From: Platerodrilus igneus
Lineage: Eukaryota; Arthropoda; Insecta; Coleoptera; Lycidae
DNA: 64,000 nt
NCBI GenBank assembly: GCA_036346225.1
Contig: JARFIW010001082.1
Coordinates: 2,418,001-2,482,000, forward strand
Direction: 5' to 3'
The notes beneath the pieces were generated by a model that saw only the letters and a list, made by a program, of their open reading frames with translations, was not told where the DNA came from and did no database searches. Position 1 is the first letter of the stretch. The number at the start of each line of letters is the position of its first letter. This document shows, in pieces, positions 20,336 through 32,700 of this stretch. Position numbers and translations under genes: made by a program.

Positions 20336-23129
20336 GGGAAATGTAAATTTGGGAAAATTAATTAAATAAAAAAAATTTTTGGAACCTCCCCCCAAAAAAA
20401 AAAATTAAAAATTTTTAAATTAAACCCCAAAAATTTTTTTTTGGGTTTCCCTTTTTAAAAAAAATTTTTTTTTCCTTTTTTTTTTTTTTTTTTTTTTTAA
20501 TTTAATTGGGTTTTTTAATGGTTTTTTTTTAAAATGGTTTTTTAAAAAAAATTTTTTTGGGGGGTTTAATGGTTTCCGGGGTTTTTTTTTTGGGGGGGGG
20601 CCCCCTTTCCCCCCAAAAAAAAATTTTTTTAAAATTTGGGGGGTTTTCCAAAAAAGGGGGAAAAATTTAATTGTTTAACCTTGAAAGGGGGTTGGGGCCG
20701 GGGGGGGAAATTTTATTTTTTCCCTTTGGGGTTTTGGGAAAAAATTTTTTTCCCTTTGGGGAAAAAGGGGAAAGGTTTTTTTTGTTTTGGGGAAATTCGA
20801 ATTGGTTCCCTTTCCTGGCCCCTTTGGGTTTTGGCATTGGAAAAAAAGGGGGCCTTTCTTTTGGGGGTTTGGGGGGTTTTGGGGGGGAAAATTTTGGAAA
20901 GGGGTTTTTTTTTTAAAATTTTTAAAGGGGAAATTGCTTTGCCGGTTTCCTAAGGGGGATTTTAAAATCCTTTAAAACCAAAGGGTTTGGGTTTTTTTGA
21001 AATATTTGAAACTGGGGTTTTGTTTTTTGACCAATTGGGAAATTTTGGGGAAAAAAGGGGAAATGTTCGTTTAAATTTGGTTTAAAAAGGGGGGAAGAAA
21101 TTTTAAAAGGCCCTTTGGGGTTGAATTGGGCTAAATTTTTGGTTAAAGGCTTCGGTCCCAAAATTTTCCGGGATACCCGGGGGGCCGCCCTTAAAGGAAA
21201 AATGGTGGGTTAAAGGTTAAAAATGTTTGGGGTTAAAGGGGGAAATTTTGGGTTTAAAAATTTAGGGGGGAAAGGGAATTTTTCGCCTTGTTAAAATTTT
21301 TTTTAAAAGGGGGTTAAATTCCCCAAAAAAGGTTTTTAAAAAAAAAAGGGGGTTAAAACGGGTAAAATTTGTTGGGAAATTTGGTTTAACACCCTTTTAA
21401 AAGTGGTTTAAAAAAGGGATTTTTTTTAAAACTTTGAAATTTTTTTAAAGGGTTTAAGGCGAATCGGGGTGGAAAATTGGGGGCCCTTTTTGGTTTTTAA
21501 AGGGCCGGGTGGTTTTCGGAAGGTCCGGGGAAAGGGAAATTTCCTTTTGGGGAAAAAATGTGCGGATGGGTTTGGAAAAAGATAAATAAAAGGGGAAATC
21601 CCAATTCCGGGGCGAAACTTTTGGATTTTGGGGTAAAAGGCGGGGAAAGCCCTTTGTAAAGGTTTCTTTTGGACTACGGTTTTTTTCCCAAAAGGTTTTT
21701 GAAAATTTTTGGGGTTTGTTTTGGGTTTTAACTAAAATTTCCCAAAGCGGGAAATTGCGGTGGTTTCTTCCCGGGTTGTTCCCGGAAAAATTTTCGGGGA
21801 TGGTTTTTTTTGGGAGGAAATCAACAAAAGGGTTGGGTTAAACCTTGGTGGGGCTTTTAAAGGTTTGTTTTTAAAAAATTTAAATTTTTCAAAAAAAATT
21901 TTATCAAATTTTGGGGAAAAAAATTTGGGAAAGTTAACATGCGAAGTGGGGGGTTTTAAAGGCGAAACGTTTCGAAAGGTTTTAGGGGAAAGGGGGTTTG
22001 GGGAAAAGGGAAAAATAAATTGAAGTTTTTGGGGGTTTGGGCCGGGGGGCCCTTAGGGAAAAAGGGGAAGGCCCTAAAATGGGGAACCCTTTAAAATGGG
22101 TAAGCCTTGTTTGGGGGGTTAAAAAAATAAAAAAAGAAATGGGTTTGGGTTTGGGTTTTTTGAAAAGGGGGTAAAAAAGTAAAGTAAAAGGGGGGTCTGG
22201 GAAAAAATGGTGAATGGATTTTTGGTTTAAAAATTTTCGTTTAATTGTGAAAAAAAGTTTTGGGTTTTTAACTTTTTGGCCCAAAATTTTTGGGTTGGGT
22301 TTTGGTAAGGGTTTTTAAACGTTAAAATTTGGGGTTCTAAAATGGGAAAGATTTGAAAATTTCCCAAATTTGGGGGGCAAAAGGGTGCCTTTGGGAAATT
22401 TCCTTTTTTGGGGTTTGGGTCGAAAAAAAATTTTGGGGCCCGGGGGGTTTTTTGGGGGGAAAGGGGGGGATTTAAAAGCCGGGGTTAGGAATTTGCCGGG
22501 TTGGGGTTTTAAATGTTAAATTCGGGGAAAATTTTAAAAGGGGTTTGCTTTTTATAATAAATTTGGAAAATTTTTGGTACCTTTTTCAATTATTCCCGGG
22601 TGGGCTGGGTTTTTTTTAAGGGGGGGACCAAAGTTTAAATGGAGCGAACTTTTTAAAATTTGGGGAAAGGTTTGGAAATTTAAAAAGGGAAAAATTTGGG
22701 GTTGGCATTTTTTTTTTGAGAAAACTGCGGGTTCTAATTTTAAATGTTTTTGGCAAAAAATTTGGTAGTGGGGAAAATTTAAAATTTCCCTGGGGTGCTT
22801 TAAAAAAAAGGCCGGGGGTGGGGAAAATTTTGTCCCAAGGGGGTTCCGGGGAAAAAAGGGGAAAAATTATTTTGGGGAAAGAAAATTTTTCTTTTAAAAT
22901 GTTTTGGGGCCCAAAGGGGAAAAAGGGGGTGGGAAAAATTTTTTTTATTTTGGATTTTTGTAAATAAAAATTTTTATTTGAAATTTGTTTAAAAATGGGA
23001 AAAGGCAATTTCTGCAAAAATTTTTAAATTTTTTTCATAAAATTTTAATGGGTTTTAAATTTTTTTAAATTTTGAGGGCGGTGAAATTTTGGTTTTTTAT
23101 TTTTTATTTTTAATTTAAAAGTTTTAAAT
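20336..23129. other. Low-quality (corrupted) sequence block B
   Basis: Extreme homopolymer inflation, chiefly runs of G, T and A (for example 'tttttttggggggggg' near 20,590). Strand composition is G/T-rich, unlike block A, which suggests a differently oriented read or consensus. Open frames of 60-130 codons here are by-products of stop-poor homopolymers. Confidence 0.75.
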
Positions 23130-23520
23130 TAGGCTTGGAAATTGTTAATTTTTTAGAAGGCCGGGTGATATTTGAAAAGTGAAATTGTTTTCCTGTTGAC
23201 CCCGTAATTAATAAGGGTTAAATTTTAAATAAGGTTAAACCAACTAAATTTATTTTTCGAATTTTCTGGTTATTAAAAAATTAATTACGGTTAGGTTCGG
23301 AATAAAGGGTTGAAATGAATTAAAAATGCATTTTTAAAATTTGTAAAGAATCTGGTTTTAATGGATATTTCGTCTCGGCTTGCAGAGGAAGCATTACAAC
23401 ATCATAACCATACAGTCCATTAATTTCGATTATTAATCATTGGCCAGCAAACCCGTCCTTCGATAATATCTCCAGGTATGTACATGCTATATTCTAGCTA
23501 CAACCTCATAGGTATGTCCA
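23130..23520 (+). repeat. BEL-1 5' LTR, first half corrupted
   Basis: 23,360-23,520 equals the end of the 3' LTR apart from small indels. 23,130-23,359 aligns in order to 29,103-29,431 ('ttcggaataaagggttg' is exact) but is about 100 bp shorter and full of homopolymer changes. Confidence 0.8.
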
Positions 23521-23540
23521 TTGGTCGCTTCGTCGCCTAT
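23521..23540 (+). other. BEL-1 candidate primer-binding site
   Basis: Directly after the LTR end: TGGTCGCTTCGTCGCC from 23,522. It begins TGG, as expected for pairing with a tRNA 3' CCA end; it resembles the BEL-2 site TGGTCCTTCGAGCCGGA. Confidence 0.5.
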
Positions 23541-23802
23541 ATCGTTAACGGTGTAGTTAATGAACTTTGTACCCTCAGGGTATAGTGCAGCTGGCGTTGG
23601 TGTCGGTTGTATTCGTAATCACGTGATTGGTGCGTGAATAATTCGTTGTTTGGTGCAGGTTGTAAATACTTGTGTTTATTGACGTCAATAAAATCTTGTT
23701 ATTCCTTACCTACAAACTTGGGTCGCTTTCAAATATTAATATAATTGAAATTTCGTCGTTTTAATAACTTAGATAATTTATGCTTGTTATTTAATATTCA
23801 AA

Positions 23803-25150
23803 ATGAGTAATAAATTGGAAACTATTATTTTAGAAGCTAAAACAGCGTTGAGTAGATTAAATAGTATTCTTGATAATATGAGAGAAATTGGTAGAGCGGA
23901 AAATAATTGTTGTGTGATAGACGTTTGGCTGGATTCTGCGAAAGAAGTCGAATCAGAATTTAAACTTTTGTGTCAGACGATCGTTGTGGAAGAGTCCGTG
24001 GAATTAGAGGAATATCGTGCTTTGAGGATAGAGATAGGTAATCTAGTTACGGAAATTAAAATTTTCGCTGCTAAATTTAAAGTGGAATTCGTGAAAGATG
24101 TTAAACCGCTTATTGGTATGTCAGCTACAGGACCGCATGATGTTGTTCCGTTAGTGGTAACCTCCCCTGCCTTTGTTAAAATAATTCGCTTTTCCGGTAA
24201 GATTGTCGATTGGGAGAGTTTTCGATCAGTTTTGAAAAATTGGTTCATGAGAATGATAGATTGTTGCCAATTCAGAAATTCATGTATTTGTTAGATAACA
24301 TCGATTCAGTACACAGGCTTTGATTAAACATATTCCAATTGGGAATGATTCGAAAAGGCGTATGACATTTTAGTAAATCGTTTTCAATCCAAAAGGTTAT
24401 TAGCATCCACTTATTGGAACTCGCTTGAGAGATGTTCGAAAATTAATACGGTAAATTCGCATAAACAATTAAGAAGTTTGATTAATTGCATCGATGAAAA
24501 TTTGTTTGCATTGGAAAATTAGAAATCGACTTGTGGGATTTCGCACTTTTAATTTGTTATACAAAAATTAGACAGTGAAACTCTAAAAGGTTTGAGTTGG
24601 AGAATGTTTTAGATGTTCCTACATTTAAGGATTTAAGGGCATTCGTAGAAAGGCAATGTAAGGTGTTGGAAGTTAGTGAGATTGTTTCATTAGATACTTC
24701 TTCGAAAACTCGGAAAGCATAAAATTCGGTGCTTCAGATACTAGAAAATTCGCTAGCGCATCGTCGGCGCCTAGAAATTCGTTTGTCGCTACTTCTACTG
24801 ATAGAAAGTGCATTTTGTGTCAAGCTTCGCATCCATTGTATAAATGCAAGCAATTGTTGGATAAATCCTCAAGAACGCTATGAGGTGGTAAAGGCACAAG
24901 TTGTGTATTCGTTGCTTAGGTGATGCACATTCGGTGAAAGATTGTCGTTGCCAGTGGAATTGTAGAGAATGTGCCAAAAATCATAATACCTTATTACATT
25001 TGGAAATCGTCGGGCCCAGTTTCTCCGCAGAGAACCACATCAATTAATAGTTCGTCATCTTCAACTGAAGAAAGTTCGGTGGTTAATCAACCGGTTATTC
25101 AACAACAAACCACTACTAATTCGTTATTATCAACGTCGTTGACCATACCA
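23803..25150 (+). pseudogene. BEL-1 gag
   Basis: Starts 'MSNKLETIILEAKTALSRL' with coiled-coil-like N-terminal helices; near residue 130 'IIRFSGKIVDWESFRSVL' is the BEL/Pao gag core signature (F-x-G-x3-W-x2-F). The frame breaks at 24,294; later pieces include knuckles 'CILCQASHPLYKC' (~24,812) and 'CIRCLGDAHSVKDC' / 'CRECAKNHNTLLH' (~24,905-25,000). Gag would form cytoplasmic particles. At least three frameshifts. Confidence 0.75.
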
Positions 25151-25154
25151 CCCG

Positions 25155-25742
25155 TTGTTAGCTACAGCGGTGGTTTCGGTACAAGATTATTCGGGTCAAT
25201 TACATTCTGTTCGAACTTTAATCGATAATGGAAGTATGGAAAGCTTTATTACAGAAAAATGTCGGCAGAAGTTAGGGTTAAGAAAAGCTAAGACTGAAGT
25301 CGTTGTTCAGGGATTAGGTTTGAAGTCATCTTCAGTGTCTGGCAAGGCATTGTGTTTTGTTAGTCCACTTGGTTTATCGTCACCTCTATATAAGACTGAA
25401 TGTTTTATCTTGCCTACGATTTGTGATCGATTGCCGTCTACTAAACTACCAATAAATAATTGGCCACATATTCAAGATTTACAGTTGGCTGATGCAAAAT
25501 TTGATGTTCCACAGCCAATCGAAATGCTTTTTTGGGGGGCTCAAATAATATTAAATGAATCACGTTGGGGCAATGCATTTGAACCCGTTGCCATTCATAC
25601 TACTATGGGGTGGGTACTAACAAAAGTGGTATCTCCTACTCGTTCGCTTACTTCATTCTGTGCAGTGGTAGAACCACTTGATGTGGACATTCGTAAATTT
25701 TGGGGTGGAGAATATTCCTTCCACAGTGCATCGTTCGCCTGA
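25155..25742 (+). pseudogene. BEL-1 protease and start of RT
   Basis: Open for 195 codons. 'SVRTLIDNGSMESFITEKCR' is the retropepsin active-site loop with D-N-G where BEL elements have D-S-G. 'LPINNWPHIQDLQLADAKF' and 'IEMLFWGAQIIL' are the conserved BEL stretch between protease and RT. The frame closes at 25,742 and RT continues in other frames. Confidence 0.75.
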
Positions 25743-26720
25743 GGAAGAGAAAAGTGAACAAGATTTTGTGAAAATTATTCGAGGATGAAACTGGAAGATT
25801 TGTGGTTTCATTGTCATTGAAAATTCGGAACCTTTGTTTTGTAATTCTAGAAATTGCAGTTCGTAGATTTTTGAGTTTGGAACGTCGTTTATTAAAGGTT
25901 TGGATTTGTATTCGAGCTACAAAGAATTTATGGAGAAGAACTTGACTAAGGTTAAGGTCCTTCAGTAGATTCTCTAAAATGTAGTAATTTGTATTATATA
26001 CCGCATCATGCAGTACATAAGGTAGACAGTACTACCACTAAATTGAGAGTAGTATTTGACGCCTCGTGCAAGGATGCTGCAGGTAATTCTTTGAATGATA
26101 ATTTGTTAGTTGGTCCTGCTTTGCAAAGGATATAATTGTATTATTGTTGAATTTTCGTGTACATCGTGTAGTCATATCTGCAGATATAAAGCAGATGTAT
26201 AGACAAATTCTCGTGAAAAAAATCAGCGTAACTATCAACGCATTGTTTGGGAGATACGCCCTCGGAATCTATTTGTGACTTTCAGTTAAATACTGTCACA
26301 TATGGGTTGGCATCATCGCCATTTTTAGCATTACGTACCATCCAAGAACTAGCAAAGCTACAAGCATCTAATTTCCCTTTGCTGCAAAGGCCATGGTCGA
26401 AGATACTTATGTAGATGACGTAGTAACAGGTTGTGATTCGATTGCAACAGCAAAACAACTTGTCATTGAATTAAATGCCCTTTGTAAATCTGGAGGTTTG
26501 AACTGCGCAAGTGGTGCAGTAATTCGGTAGAAGTTCTCAAGCTTCTCAAATTTAGGTCAAATGGAAACATTGTCATTTCAAGATAATGTAAACAGTTCTT
26601 TGAAAATTTTAGGTCTTCAGTGGCGACCTTCGTCAGATGTTTTTGCATACACTATTCATGTGCAACAAAGACAATGTACTAAACGTAATATTTTGTCGGA
26701 AATAGCTAGAATTTTCGATC
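25743..26720 (+). pseudogene. BEL-1 reverse transcriptase, frameshifted
   Basis: RT blocks lie in several frames: 'LRVVFDASCKDAAGNSLNDN' at about 26,045-26,105, 'SADIKQMYRQ' at ~26,180, and the catalytic 'YVDDVVTG' at 26,408-26,431. Multiple one-base indels. All the motifs are recognisable, so the copy is young or the consensus is imperfect. Confidence 0.75.
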
Positions 26721-26889
26721 CGCTTGGTCTTTAGCGCCAGTTGTGTTCTTCGCTAAACGGTTTATCCAAGAATTATGGTTATTGGGGTTAGATTGGGATC
26801 AAGAACCTCATACTAAGTTCGTTCAAAATGGAGAAAGTTTATATCAGATTTACAGGAAGTTTCGAATATAGAAATTCCTCGTAGATTCG

Positions 26890-28905
26890 TTGGAGATAAC
26901 TTACAAAAATAGAGTTACATGGTTTTGTGATGCCTCTGAGGCAGGATATGCTGCGGTAATTTATTTTCGTTGTGTGGATATGGATCACAACATTGTCGTT
27001 TCTTTGGTATGTGCTAAGTCAAAGGTAGCACCACTCAGCAAGATAACATTGCCAAGATTGGAACTCTGTGCTGCAGTATTATTATCGGAATTAATTCATT
27101 TCGTCATGGTGACATTTAAGGATATTTTGGAGTTCGCAGATATTTTTGCTTGGTCGGATTCAAAGGTGGTATTAGCGTGGATTCAATCAACGCCGAATAA
27201 ATGGAAAACCTTTGTTGCAAATCGGATAGCTCGTATCCAGTCATACGTAGCTCCTTCAAAATGGTATCATGTGGAGTCGAAGTACAATCCTGCAGATTGT
27301 GCTTCTCGTGGTTTATTCGCTTCGGAGCTGGTCAACCATCCCTTATGGTGGGCGGGTCCTCCTTGGTTATTGGTTGCAAAAAGGAATTGGCCTTCTAGTA
27401 AGGTATTAGAAATAGAGGATACGTTGCCTACGGAAGAGAGAGTTACGAAAACATTTTTGGTAATTTCTCAGGAAAATTTCTTTGATTGTTTGTTGTACAA
27501 ATTCTCAACATTACAGAGACTATTAAGAGTACTTACGTTTTGTAGACGTTTTGCATGTAACTTGAGAGTTGCTCGTTCAGAACGATTGGTGGGAAACATT
27601 TTAAGTCAGGAATTGCAATCGTCATTGCATATTCTGGTGAAGAATGTACAGTCGGAAGTATTTCAAAAGGAACTTGATAATTGTATTCATAAAAAACCTA
27701 TATCGAAGCAGTTTCGCCCTTTGAGCCCATTTATTGATGATCGGGGTTTGCTTAGGGTGGGCGGCAGATTGAAAAATTCGCAGTTAGGTTTTGATGCCAA
27801 ATATCCGTTACTTTTACCAAAGTCGCATAAATTGACGGAACTTATTATTATGGATTGTCATGTCAAATATTTACATTCGGGTGTGCGCACTACATTATTT
27901 TTGCTTGCTCAAAATTTTTGGATTATTTCAGCAAAGGGAGCAGTAAAAGCTTGCTTGAAAACTTGTGTTCGTTGTTTTAGGACTAATCCTCCCTTATTAT
28001 CGCCTTCGATGGGAAATTTACCCTCTCCCCGAGTCACTCCAGGAAAGGCTTTTCTCAATTCCGGAGTTGATTATGGTGGACCGTTTAATATTACATTCAA
28101 TAGGACTAGACGCCCACGGATTACTAAAGCTTATATTTGTTTGTTTGTGTGTTTAAGCACAAAAGCCATTCATTTAGAATTGGCATCGAGTTTATCTTCG
28201 GAAGCATTTATCGCAGCTTTGCGGCGATTCATCGCTCGACGAGGTCGTTGTTTAAAAATATATTCGGATTGTGGAACTAACTTTGTGGGTGCCTCTAGAG
28301 CCTTGAAAGAAATGATGAAAATTTCAGTGGAGTCGGAAAGTATCAAATTCGTTTTTAATCCGCCTGGTTCTCCTCACTTCGGAGGTCTCTGGGAATCTGG
28401 GATTAAATCTGTGAAAGGTCACTTATATCGTGTAGTAGGTGATCAGATTTTAACGTATGAGGAATTGTGCACAGTATTGGCGCAGATTGAAGCGGTGCTG
28501 AACTCACGCCCATTATGTGCGTTGAGTACAGACCCTAATGACTTTTCGTATTTAACACCAGGTCATTTTTTAACTCTCGGTCCAGTCTCGGCTCTACCGG
28601 ATCCAGACTTATTGAATACCAAAGTGTCTCGGTTAGATCGGTGGCAACTGCTACAACAAATACACCAAACCTTTTGGAAAAGATGGAGTGTAGAGTATTT
28701 GCACACTCTACAACAAAAAAATAAATGGTTTATTAATCAATCGAATCAGGTGAATATCGGTTCGTTAGTGCTTCTTAGGGAAATGAACACTCCTCCGTTA
28801 AAATGGCGTTTAGGACGCATCGTTGAAGTGCATCCGGGTAATGATGGAGTTATTCGGGTTGCTACTGTAAAACTAGCCAAGGTTAATCAAACGACCACTG
28901 GTTAA
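26890..28905 (+). CDS. BEL-1 RNase H and integrase (intact C-terminal pol)
   Basis: 671 open codons. RNase H: 'WFCDASEAGYAAVIY', 'ITLPRLELCAAVLLSEL', 'FAWSDSKVVLAWI', 'NPADCASRG', supplying the D-E-D-D residues. Integrase: HHCC zinc-finger region 'DCHVKYLHSGVR' ... 'CLKTCVRC'; catalytic D in 'NSGVDYGGPF', D in 'IYSDCGTNFVGA', E in 'AQIEAVLNSRPL'. The C-terminal BEL domain ends 'GRIVEVHPGNDGVIRVATVK' just before the stop. Integrase would insert the cDNA, giving short target duplications. No lesion is visible in this part. Confidence 0.85.
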   Translation: MEITYKNRVTWFCDASEAGYAAVIYFRCVDMDHNIVVSLVCAKSKVAPLSKITLPRLELCAAVLLSELIHFVMVTFKDILEFADIFAWSDSKVVLAWIQSTPNKWKTFVANRIARIQSYVAPSKWYHVESKYNPADCASRGLFASELVNHPLWWAGPPWLLVAKRNWPSSKVLEIEDTLPTEERVTKTFLVISQENFFDCLLYKFSTLQRLLRVLTFCRRFACNLRVARSERLVGNILSQELQSSLHILVKNVQSEVFQKELDNCIHKKPISKQFRPLSPFIDDRGLLRVGGRLKNSQLGFDAKYPLLLPKSHKLTELIIMDCHVKYLHSGVRTTLFLLAQNFWIISAKGAVKACLKTCVRCFRTNPPLLSPSMGNLPSPRVTPGKAFLNSGVDYGGPFNITFNRTRRPRITKAYICLFVCLSTKAIHLELASSLSSEAFIAALRRFIARRGRCLKIYSDCGTNFVGASRALKEMMKISVESESIKFVFNPPGSPHFGGLWESGIKSVKGHLYRVVGDQILTYEELCTVLAQIEAVLNSRPLCALSTDPNDFSYLTPGHFLTLGPVSALPDPDLLNTKVSRLDRWQLLQQIHQTFWKRWSVEYLHTLQQKNKWFINQSNQVNIGSLVLLREMNTPPLKWRLGRIVEVHPGNDGVIRVATVKLAKVNQTTTG

Positions 28906-29102
28906 GTTATGCTTACTGCCTGTACAGTAATATAGTTTTTTTGTTGTTGTATATACTTACGTATAAACCTATTGTATTATCGTTTTATCTTTAGCTTAAA
29001 AATAAGTTAGTTTCTAATTATTTTTGGTGTGCGGTATGTTTGGTCTTTTTTATTATTTTATTAAATTTAATTTGAAGACGACTCGCTCCTATATCCTATT
29101 AA

Positions 29103-29599
29103 TGTAGACATTGGAAATATGCATCCTGAATACCTCACCCCTTTTATCACGAAGGTCACGCGTGATCAGTTTCGAACAAGTAGAAACTTGTTTTGACCTG
29201 CTTGCACCCCAATGTAGAGTGTAATAACGGAGTCGTAGTTAATCGTTTGAAACGTGAAGACGTTATTAACGCAACATACAATTCGGTATGTTTTCGAAGC
29301 TCGTTTCATGGTTCGTATGTAAAACATTAATTATCGTGTAGTGTTCGGAATAAAGGGTTGTAAATGTAATTACACAAGTGCTATTTATGGCCATAATAGT
29401 GCGAACTTTGTAAGTGAGAATAAACTGGTCGTTTAATGGATATTTCGTCTCGGCTTGCAGAGGAAGCATTACAACATCATAACCATACAGTCCATTAATT
29501 CGTCGATTATTAATCATTGGACCAGCAAACTCCGTCCTTCGATAATATCTCCAGGTATGTACATGCTATATTCTAGCTACAACCTCATAGGTATGTCCA
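29103..29599 (+). repeat. BEL-1 3' LTR
   Basis: 497 bp, TGTAGACATT...GGTATGTCCA. Its last 168 bp match the clean part of the 5' LTR; its first 329 bp correspond to the corrupted part. Confidence 0.85.
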
Positions 29600-29716
29600 A
29601 AATGATTAACACGAATTATTAATATCACTTAATTTAGCGACTCCATAGGCTCGTATTTACCATACTCTAGTTGTGCTTAATTAATAAAAAGCTTGAAAAT
29701 AAAAGATTCAAGTGGA

Positions 29717-32700
29717 CTGTATATTAAGGATGGTCTCGGGCTCGGGCTTTCGGGCCGGCCTGGCCCGGGCCCGGCCCGATTTCGGGCTCGAATCCGGGCC
29801 GGGCCGTTGACTACTTTATTCGGACCGGGCCCGGCCCGGGCCTAGCTTTTTTCGGGCCGGGCCGAACCAAACGATTCGGGCCGGCCCAAACTTTTCGGGC
29901 CGAAAAAGCACGAGTAGATACTCCACCGTTCTTTCACTTATACCTCACATTGAGTAAGTAAACGATCTTAATTATATTTTCACGTAGTCGCTTCATGAAT
30001 CCATTAATAATCAGTTTTTCGTCTTGTTTAATGTAAAAGAGACGTAATATTATAACTCACTTCTTATCCCGAATATTTTTTTCTAGTTCTATTTAATGCT
30101 CATCATGTTGTACTTTAGGCAATTTAAAAATGTCCAGCAACATCAAACTAGGTGATTTACTCATAATTCAAAAGTTTGCACGATTTATATTATGTATATG
30201 AATATACTTCAATAATTTCAATCATGCGGCGAACGTCGATATTATCATTTGCGTGTAAAGTCTATGTCTACCGCCTAAAACAGTAGAGAGTTATTGCAAC
30301 GTTCATTTTACCAATTTTTTTAATAAAGTTTTCTCTTATTTGATATTTACACATGCGTACTTAACACACCTTTAATGTTTGTACTGTATTAAAATACAGG
30401 ACACCTTTGTTTTATTTAAATACAGGGAAGGAATGCTTTTATTTAAGGGGCCTTAATTTTGACATATACCAAATGCCTAACGTACAAACTTACATTTAAT
30501 TGTCAGCTTTCTGTATAAATATTGTGAAATTAAATGACTTTTGTAGTGTTGTTTCCGTAATTAAATTTAGAGATATAATGTCCAAGTTTATAACAAGAAA
30601 AAGATATAAAAATCCTTTTTAAACAAATATGCTATAATGCTTGGGAAGAAGTAAAAAACAGTGTCTTGAAGTAAACTCGAAGTATATTTCGTGTAATAAG
30701 AAATCAAAGAAATAGATTAAGTTCTGAATCAGCTTAGGAGTTTATTATGTCTAAATTCATGGGAAGGAACAAAGCAATTATTTAAATTACATTTAATTAC
30801 ATTATTTGTCTAATATGTATAACTAAATCAGTATAATGTGTTGGTTTAATCTTGTCATAATAATAATACGTGTTAATAAATTTGAATTATAAGATTTTTA
30901 ATTTACCTCTACTATAATACAGAGGTGCATACTAATTTATTTAACTCCGTTACGATACGTCAAATTTTAAATGCATTTTTGACGTTATGAAACGTCACAT
31001 TTTTTATAGCTGTCAGTTACTACATCACTAGTGATGTAATGAGCTTTTACGTAACTTAAACCTTAGCCTTTATTTAGGAAACTGTATCTAAATCAGAATA
31101 ACTCGTTTTCAGAGTAATTTTGAATCAAAAATTTAGCACTGACAATAGGTATTTACTAAATATAAATTCATAGCAACGCTCAGGTATAGCGATTAAGCTG
31201 AATTTTTTACATTTGTTCGTTTTGCAAATACTAAATTTGTCAAATACAATTAGTCTTTTCATAAATAGTTATGTAGATATCTATTAACGAACTGATTGGC
31301 GTGCGTAAATTGATCTTTATCGCACTAGTGTTTTAAAGATTGCAAAGCAACAACATCCACAAATTTATGTTAATTTGTCAAATTACATATTATGTCAAAC
31401 GTAAATATTTTAACTATGATCAAAATATCAATCAAACGAACTGACAAACTAATCGAAAACTATAATTATTTCCATGCTAAATATAAATCAAAACGACTGA
31501 AATAAATTCAGTAATATGTAAACCTACATTTGAAGTTTTGATGCAGGTACCTATACATATATTAAAAAAAGCGTATGACATTCGTTTATAAGTGCCTTTA
31601 AAGCATTTTTAAGTACCCACTATATTTTATTGTCAAATAAATGTTAAACGGTCCAAAATAACAAAAATTCAAGTTTTAAAGCAATGCAAGCAGGTCAACG
31701 GTCGAAGTAGTATCAATGGACAATAAGGTTTATTTCCCTGAATATTAAAAGTAGTCTCTATTTCTCTAAAGCAATTTAAAGGTCCAAAAACAGTGTGTTT
31801 TTTTGTTGTTCTTACAGGTAAATATCCTTCGGTATACAAGTAACTCTGTAGGTGTTCTTCCGCGTTGGTTGGGTCAAAACTATGCAGGTCGTTATCCCCT
31901 TATACCTAATTCCCAAACGTAAAAGTGAAGACTGAAATTCTATGTAGGTTAGCTACTACTACTTCTATTATTATGTTTGACTTTTAATCCAACAGTCAGT
32001 TACTTAAGTACGAAAATCTTACTATTTTACCCCAGTACACTTATACAATACAAAAATCTCTTAAGGATTCTCGCGAAGATATTACAAGAAAGGGTTAAAT
32101 ACTTCTTATTAAGTAAAATACATATCTCTAAAAATTTTCGCACCGGATTTAAGATTTTTCAGGTGTTGAATAGTAAATTAGAAAGCTGAGTTTATAACTT
32201 TCGTAGCTCTGAAATAGTGTAGGAAATTGAACTATGTAGTATTTGAGCAGCATGACATTTTCAGGAATTTTTAAGAATACTGTCGGTGTTTTAAATATAT
32301 CACTTCCATAGCAACGTGTGATTTAAGCCACTATATAAACCTCTAAATTATAGCAATAGCTAAATCAGTTAAGTGAAAAAATTGTATAATAAAATCATGC
32401 AAACAGTTGCACCTTGACCACGAAATTATTTTAGCCACCTCGAAATGATATTGCTTCCGTCGCAAGTGATCTATGCGATAAACTCTTTCTCGGTACGCTA
32501 AAAAGCAATTTTGCGGCCTTGATATACAAATAACTATTTAAACGCTACCACGTAGTATATATTAATTAGTGTTAGATTCTTTATACTGCTGCATGTATTT
32601 TAAAATAACGATTTCAATAAAACTTTGAAAACGGTACGTTAATCGTCTATTCGTAGACTATAGTTATAAAAGACACTTCTAAGGTACTTAAAATTTTGAA

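Larger units (their letters stand above)
23130..29599 (+). mobile_element. BEL/Pao LTR retrotransposon (BEL-1)
   Basis: Plus strand: 5' LTR ~23,130-23,520 (first 230 bp corrupted), leader, gag from 23,803, CCHC knuckles ~24,810-25,010, protease from 25,155, RT ~25,790-26,720, RNase H and integrase 26,890-28,905, 3' LTR 29,103-29,599 (TG...CA). The 160 bp before the 5' LTR end match 29,432-29,599 almost exactly, differing only by a few small indels, so the insertion is recent or the element was recently active. Gag to RT has several frameshifts, but RNase H-integrase is intact; some breaks may be consensus errors fading away from the corrupted block. Confidence 0.85.

Noticed and set aside
20636..23017. 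Several open frames of 60-130 codons rich in Gly, Phe, Lys and Pro
   Set aside because: They come from homopolymer runs in corrupted sequence and have no domain; the block fails the LTR comparison.
29725..29910. CpG island or promoter because of very high G+C
   Set aside because: The same CGGGCC arrays occur inverted at 33,628-33,759 inside matching TIRs, so they are transposon ends.
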